DNA from: an uncultured Oscillospiraceae bacterium | GTDB lineage: Bacteria > Bacillota > Clostridia > Oscillospirales > Acutalibacteraceae | Reading direction: 5' to 3' | Length of the DNA: 8,121 nt | Assembly (NCBI GenBank): GCA_900544515.1 | Contig: UQVI01000086.1 | Span: 1 to 8,121 of the forward strand | In this document: piece by piece, positions 6,184-8,121 of the stretch | How positions within the stretch are numbered: position 1 is the stretch's first letter | Layout of the letters: every line of letters begins with the position of its first letter | The notes under the pieces: generated by a model | The model's database searches: none | Told to the model about the DNA's origin: nothing | The model's input: only the letters and a program-made list of their open reading frames with translations | Translations under genes and position numbers: made by a program

Positions 6184-6212
6184 TTGAAATTTTATGCTGC
6201 TTTTGATAATAT
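6184..6212 (+). promoter_or_regulatory. Promoter of the PAP2 phosphatase gene
   Basis: TTGAAA (6184-6189), a 17-bp spacer and TAATAT (6207-6212), with a TG one base before the -10 (extended -10). Transcription would start about 20-25 bp before the start codon, so the structured elements at 5862-6084 are upstream of this transcript. The stretch 6085-6183 is AT-rich and holds only the palindrome TTGTTAACAA (6147-6156) and a weak hairpin near 6096-6108. Confidence 0.65.
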
Positions 6213-6241
6213 ATATTAGTAATATAATTGGAGGTACATAT

Positions 6242-7135
6242 ATGAATCCTATACTTTTAACCTTAGGTGAAAGTATTGACAAGGCATTTTACGGCTTGGA
6301 TATGTGGATTTTCCACTTCTTCGGCTCAATGCAGAATACTTTCTTAACCTATGTAGCAAAATTTTTCACCAGCTTTGGTGACGAGGCTTTTGTAATCCCT
6401 ATGGCTGTTGTGGCTGTTGTTCTCTGTTTCTTCAAGAAGACAAGAAAATACGGCTTCACTCTGCTGTTCGCTATTGCAATAGGTACAATTGTTACCAATG
6501 TGGTTGTTAAACCAATGGCACTTCGTATCAGACCGTATAATACACTTCAGGGTGTTGAGGATTACTGGAACTGGTATATCGGTGCAGGCTCACTTTCAGA
6601 AAGCGACTATTCCTTCCCATCAGGTCATACAACCGCTGCTACTGAAATGGCAGTTGCACTTTTCCTTTGCTTTAAGAGTGATAAGAAAAAGATTGCTTGG
6701 CTCTTCCCGGTTGTTGCACTCTGTACTGCAGGCAGCCGTATTTACCTGATGGTGCATTATCCTACTGATGTAATTGCAGGTCTTATTGTAGGAACTCTTT
6801 CTGCAGTTATCGCATATTTCTTGATGAAGCTGGCTGTTCTTATATTTGAAAAAACAAAGCTTGATAATATCGATGCAGGCAAGCTCTTTAAAAAGATTAC
6901 AGAGAAAACAAACGGCAAAGCAGCTCCTGTTGTTATCTGTGTAGCTGTACTCTGTATATTCCTTTATTCTTTTATTCCGTCCTTCTCAGAGGGTGGTGAA
7001 GACGCAGTGCGCTGTGCATATGTCGGCGAATACGATTGCTATAACGAAGCACGTTTCGATGAAAAGTATCCGGCAATCGACGGCGAGCATTACTGCAAAA
7101 TCCATTGGAAACAGTTAAATGGTATAAGTGAATAA
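6242..7135 (+). CDS. PAP2-superfamily membrane phosphatase with Cys/His C-terminal tail
   Basis: The product is a 297-aa polytopic membrane protein of the type 2 phosphatidic acid phosphatase family, which removes phosphate from lipid phosphates such as undecaprenyl diphosphate or phosphatidylglycerophosphate at the outer face of the membrane. The ATG at 6242 follows GGAGGT (6230-6235) with 6 nt spacing; an upstream in-frame ATG lacks a ribosome-binding site. All three signature motifs are present: KPMALRIRP (90-98), PSGH (126-129, catalytic His129) and SRIYLMVHYPTD (165-176; Arg166, His172 and Asp176). Hydrophobic segments lie near 50-64, 70-90, 131-144, 152-163, 177-202 and 228-246. After the last helix comes a ~50-residue tail with Cys258, Cys266, Cys285 and His288 (CKIH), not part of the core family and reminiscent of a small zinc-binding knuckle. 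It is monocistronic, with its own promoter and terminator. The exact substrate cannot be told from sequence; a role in lipid-carrier recycling is the default inference. Confidence 0.93.
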   Translation: MNPILLTLGESIDKAFYGLDMWIFHFFGSMQNTFLTYVAKFFTSFGDEAFVIPMAVVAVVLCFFKKTRKYGFTLLFAIAIGTIVTNVVVKPMALRIRPYNTLQGVEDYWNWYIGAGSLSESDYSFPSGHTTAATEMAVALFLCFKSDKKKIAWLFPVVALCTAGSRIYLMVHYPTDVIAGLIVGTLSAVIAYFLMKLAVLIFEKTKLDNIDAGKLFKKITEKTNGKAAPVVICVAVLCIFLYSFIPSFSEGGEDAVRCAYVGEYDCYNEARFDEKYPAIDGEHYCKIHWKQLNGISE

Positions 7136-7153
7136 GGTATTGTAATATAAATG

Positions 7154-7193
7154 AATCCCTCTCTTTTCCGTATTATAGAAAGAGAGGGATTTT
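7154..7193 (+). terminator. Intrinsic terminator of the PAP2 gene
   Basis: AATCCCTCTCTTT (7154-7166) pairs perfectly with AAAGAGAGGGATT (7179-7191) over a 12-nt loop, followed by TTTATTGT. It begins 19 bp after the PAP2 stop. Confidence 0.85.
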
Positions 7194-7216
7194 ATTGTCT
7201 CTTCAGCAAAGACAAT

Positions 7217-7258
7217 AAAAAAGCACAGGCAGTAAGTGACGCCTGTGCTTGTATTTTT
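7217..7258 (-). terminator. Intrinsic terminator of metA, usable in both directions
   Basis: AAGCACAGGC (7221-7230) pairs perfectly with GCCTGTGCTT (7241-7250) around a 10-nt loop. Reading the minus strand, the stem ends in a run of six T's (7217-7222 reversed), which makes it the metA terminator, 30 bp after the metA stop. On the plus strand it is followed by GTATTTTT, so it also backs up the PAP2 terminator between these convergent genes. Confidence 0.88.
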
Positions 7259-7279
7259 ATCTAATGTATAATACTATGG

Positions 7280-8069
7280 TTATAATTGATTTAAGTCATA
7301 TGGTGTTTTCTGATATACAAAGTAATTCAGCCAGTTTGAGAAAATAAGACTAGCACTGCTTTTCCAGCTCATAACAGGAACAAGGTTTTCATCATCATTT
7401 GGAAAATAGCTATACGGTATATCTATTTCGAGTCCCTTAGCCTTGTCTCTGAAATACTCTTTTGCCAGTGTATCTCTGTCGTACTCGCTGTGACCTGTCA
7501 CGAAGAATTGCCTGCAGTCCATATCCGATACAATGTGCACGCCTGAAATCTCGCTGTAAGAGATAATTTGCAGCTGCTTAACCTGTGCAATATCCTGTCT
7601 GCTTATATCCGTATGTCTTGAATGGGGGACATAGTATTCATCATCAAGTCCTCTCATCAGCGGATGCGTGATGTCGAGACTCTTGTGAGGGAACACGCCG
7701 AACATCTTCTTGTCAAGCTTATGCTTTTTGATTCCGTAGTGATAATAAAGTCCTGCCTGTGCACCCCAGCATATATGGAAGGTGCTGTAAACATTCTTTT
7801 TGCTCCACTCCATAATCTTACAAAGCTCGTCCCAGTAATCAACCTCTTCATATTCCAGATGCTCAACCGGAGCACCTGTAATAATCATTCCGTCGTATCG
7901 GTTGTCTTTTATTTCTTTAAATACCTTATAGAATTTATCCATATGGCTCTTTGAAACATTCTTCGATACGTGGCTTTCAACCTGAAGAAAATCAATATTG
8001 ACCTGAAGGGGAGAGTTGCTCAGCAGTCTTAAGAGCTGTGTTTCAGTCTCCAGCTTAGTGGGCATAAGA
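7280..8069 (-). CDS. metA: Homoserine O-acetyltransferase (MetA family), 5'-truncated by contig end
   Basis: The enzyme activates homoserine by O-acylation, the first committed step of methionine synthesis, in the cytoplasm. Genomic coding starts within a codon at 8069 and continues LMPTKLETETQLLRLLSNSP for 262 residues to the TAA at 7280. About 42 N-terminal residues, with the start codon and any regulatory leader, lie beyond the contig end; the offset follows from aligning active-site residues to E. coli numbering. Catalytic residues are present: Cys in HICWGAQAG (E. coli Cys142), and His and Glu in VTGHSEYD (His235, Glu237). The acyl-donor position has Glu in TGAPVEHLEYEEVDYW (position 111), the state reported for acetyl-CoA-using MetA enzymes; Gly there marks succinyl-CoA use. 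The acetyl assignment is therefore inference from one well-studied residue. The apparent upstream extension MGSEMCIRDS is translated adapter, not protein. The gene converges on the PAP2 gene. Confidence 0.97.
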
Positions 8070-8121
8070 CTGTCTCTTATACACATCTCCGAGCCCACGA
8101 GACTAAGGCGAATATCGTATG
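8070..8121. other. Illumina Nextera i7 adapter, reverse complement (synthetic)
   Basis: Positions 8070-8103 are the exact reverse complement of the adapter at 13-46, beginning with the mosaic end CTGTCTCTTATACACATCT. The index TAAGGCGA follows at 8104-8111, then P7 primer sequence with one error (A at 8114 where C is expected). Genomic sequence ends at 8069. Confidence 0.98.

Noticed and set aside
1..8121. Inverted terminal sequences with Tn5 mosaic ends, suggesting an 8-kb transposon
   Set aside because: The ends are Nextera library adapters with an index and P7 primer bases. The flanked genes are ordinary chromosomal genes and there is no transposase.

Overview
The window is a short-read assembly contig from a low-to-moderate GC Gram-positive anaerobe. 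Strong AGGAGG-type ribosome-binding sites, a DUF1846 protein, a DUF4179-type anti-sigma remnant and a MetA carrying the acetyl-CoA-type Glu all point to the class Clostridia. A gut Ruminococcus/Oscillospiraceae member is my best guess, but it is an inference. Both ends are synthetic. Positions 1-46 and 8070-8121 are Illumina Nextera adapter with the i7 index TCGCCTTA (read as TAAGGCGA on the right), so genomic DNA runs only from 47 to 8069 and both edge genes are cut for technical reasons.

Left block, minus strand (47-2966): a DUF1846 gene lies 45 bp upstream of pyrG (CTP synthase), whose C-terminal ~70-80 codons are missing. Upstream of DUF1846 are an imperfect inverted repeat and a strong intrinsic terminator that closes the locus behind it. 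That locus (3142-4131, minus) is a decayed ECF sigma factor/anti-sigma pair. The sigma start, ribosome-binding site and consensus promoter are intact. The sigma gene has a one-base frameshift in region 2, and a deletion then fuses it to the membrane and extracellular part of a DUF4179-type anti-sigma protein.

Middle block, plus strand (4225-5843): a divergent promoter region drives a two-component system, an OmpR-family response regulator overlapping by 4 bp a small histidine kinase with one N-terminal membrane helix and no sensor domain. No transporter or other evident target follows in the window.

The ~400 bp gap at 5844-6241 has no credible gene but holds two large adjacent inverted-repeat structures (5862-5969 and 5978-6084). 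Their apices share a short motif in opposite orientation. This is the most unexplained part of the window. It is followed by an AT-rich stretch and a good promoter.

Right block: a PAP2-family lipid phosphatase (6242-7135, plus) with a complete catalytic signature and an unusual Cys/His-containing C-terminal tail. Two terminators separate it from a convergent, 5'-truncated metA (7280-8069, minus), predicted to be a homoserine O-acetyltransferase.

The genes do not form one pathway. They are housekeeping metabolism (CTP, methionine), one signalling pair, one envelope phosphatase and one dead regulatory locus. I see no tRNA, rRNA, CRISPR array, integrase, transposase or phage gene. I did not find a convincing new multi-gene system; the structured element and the PAP2 tail are the best leads.
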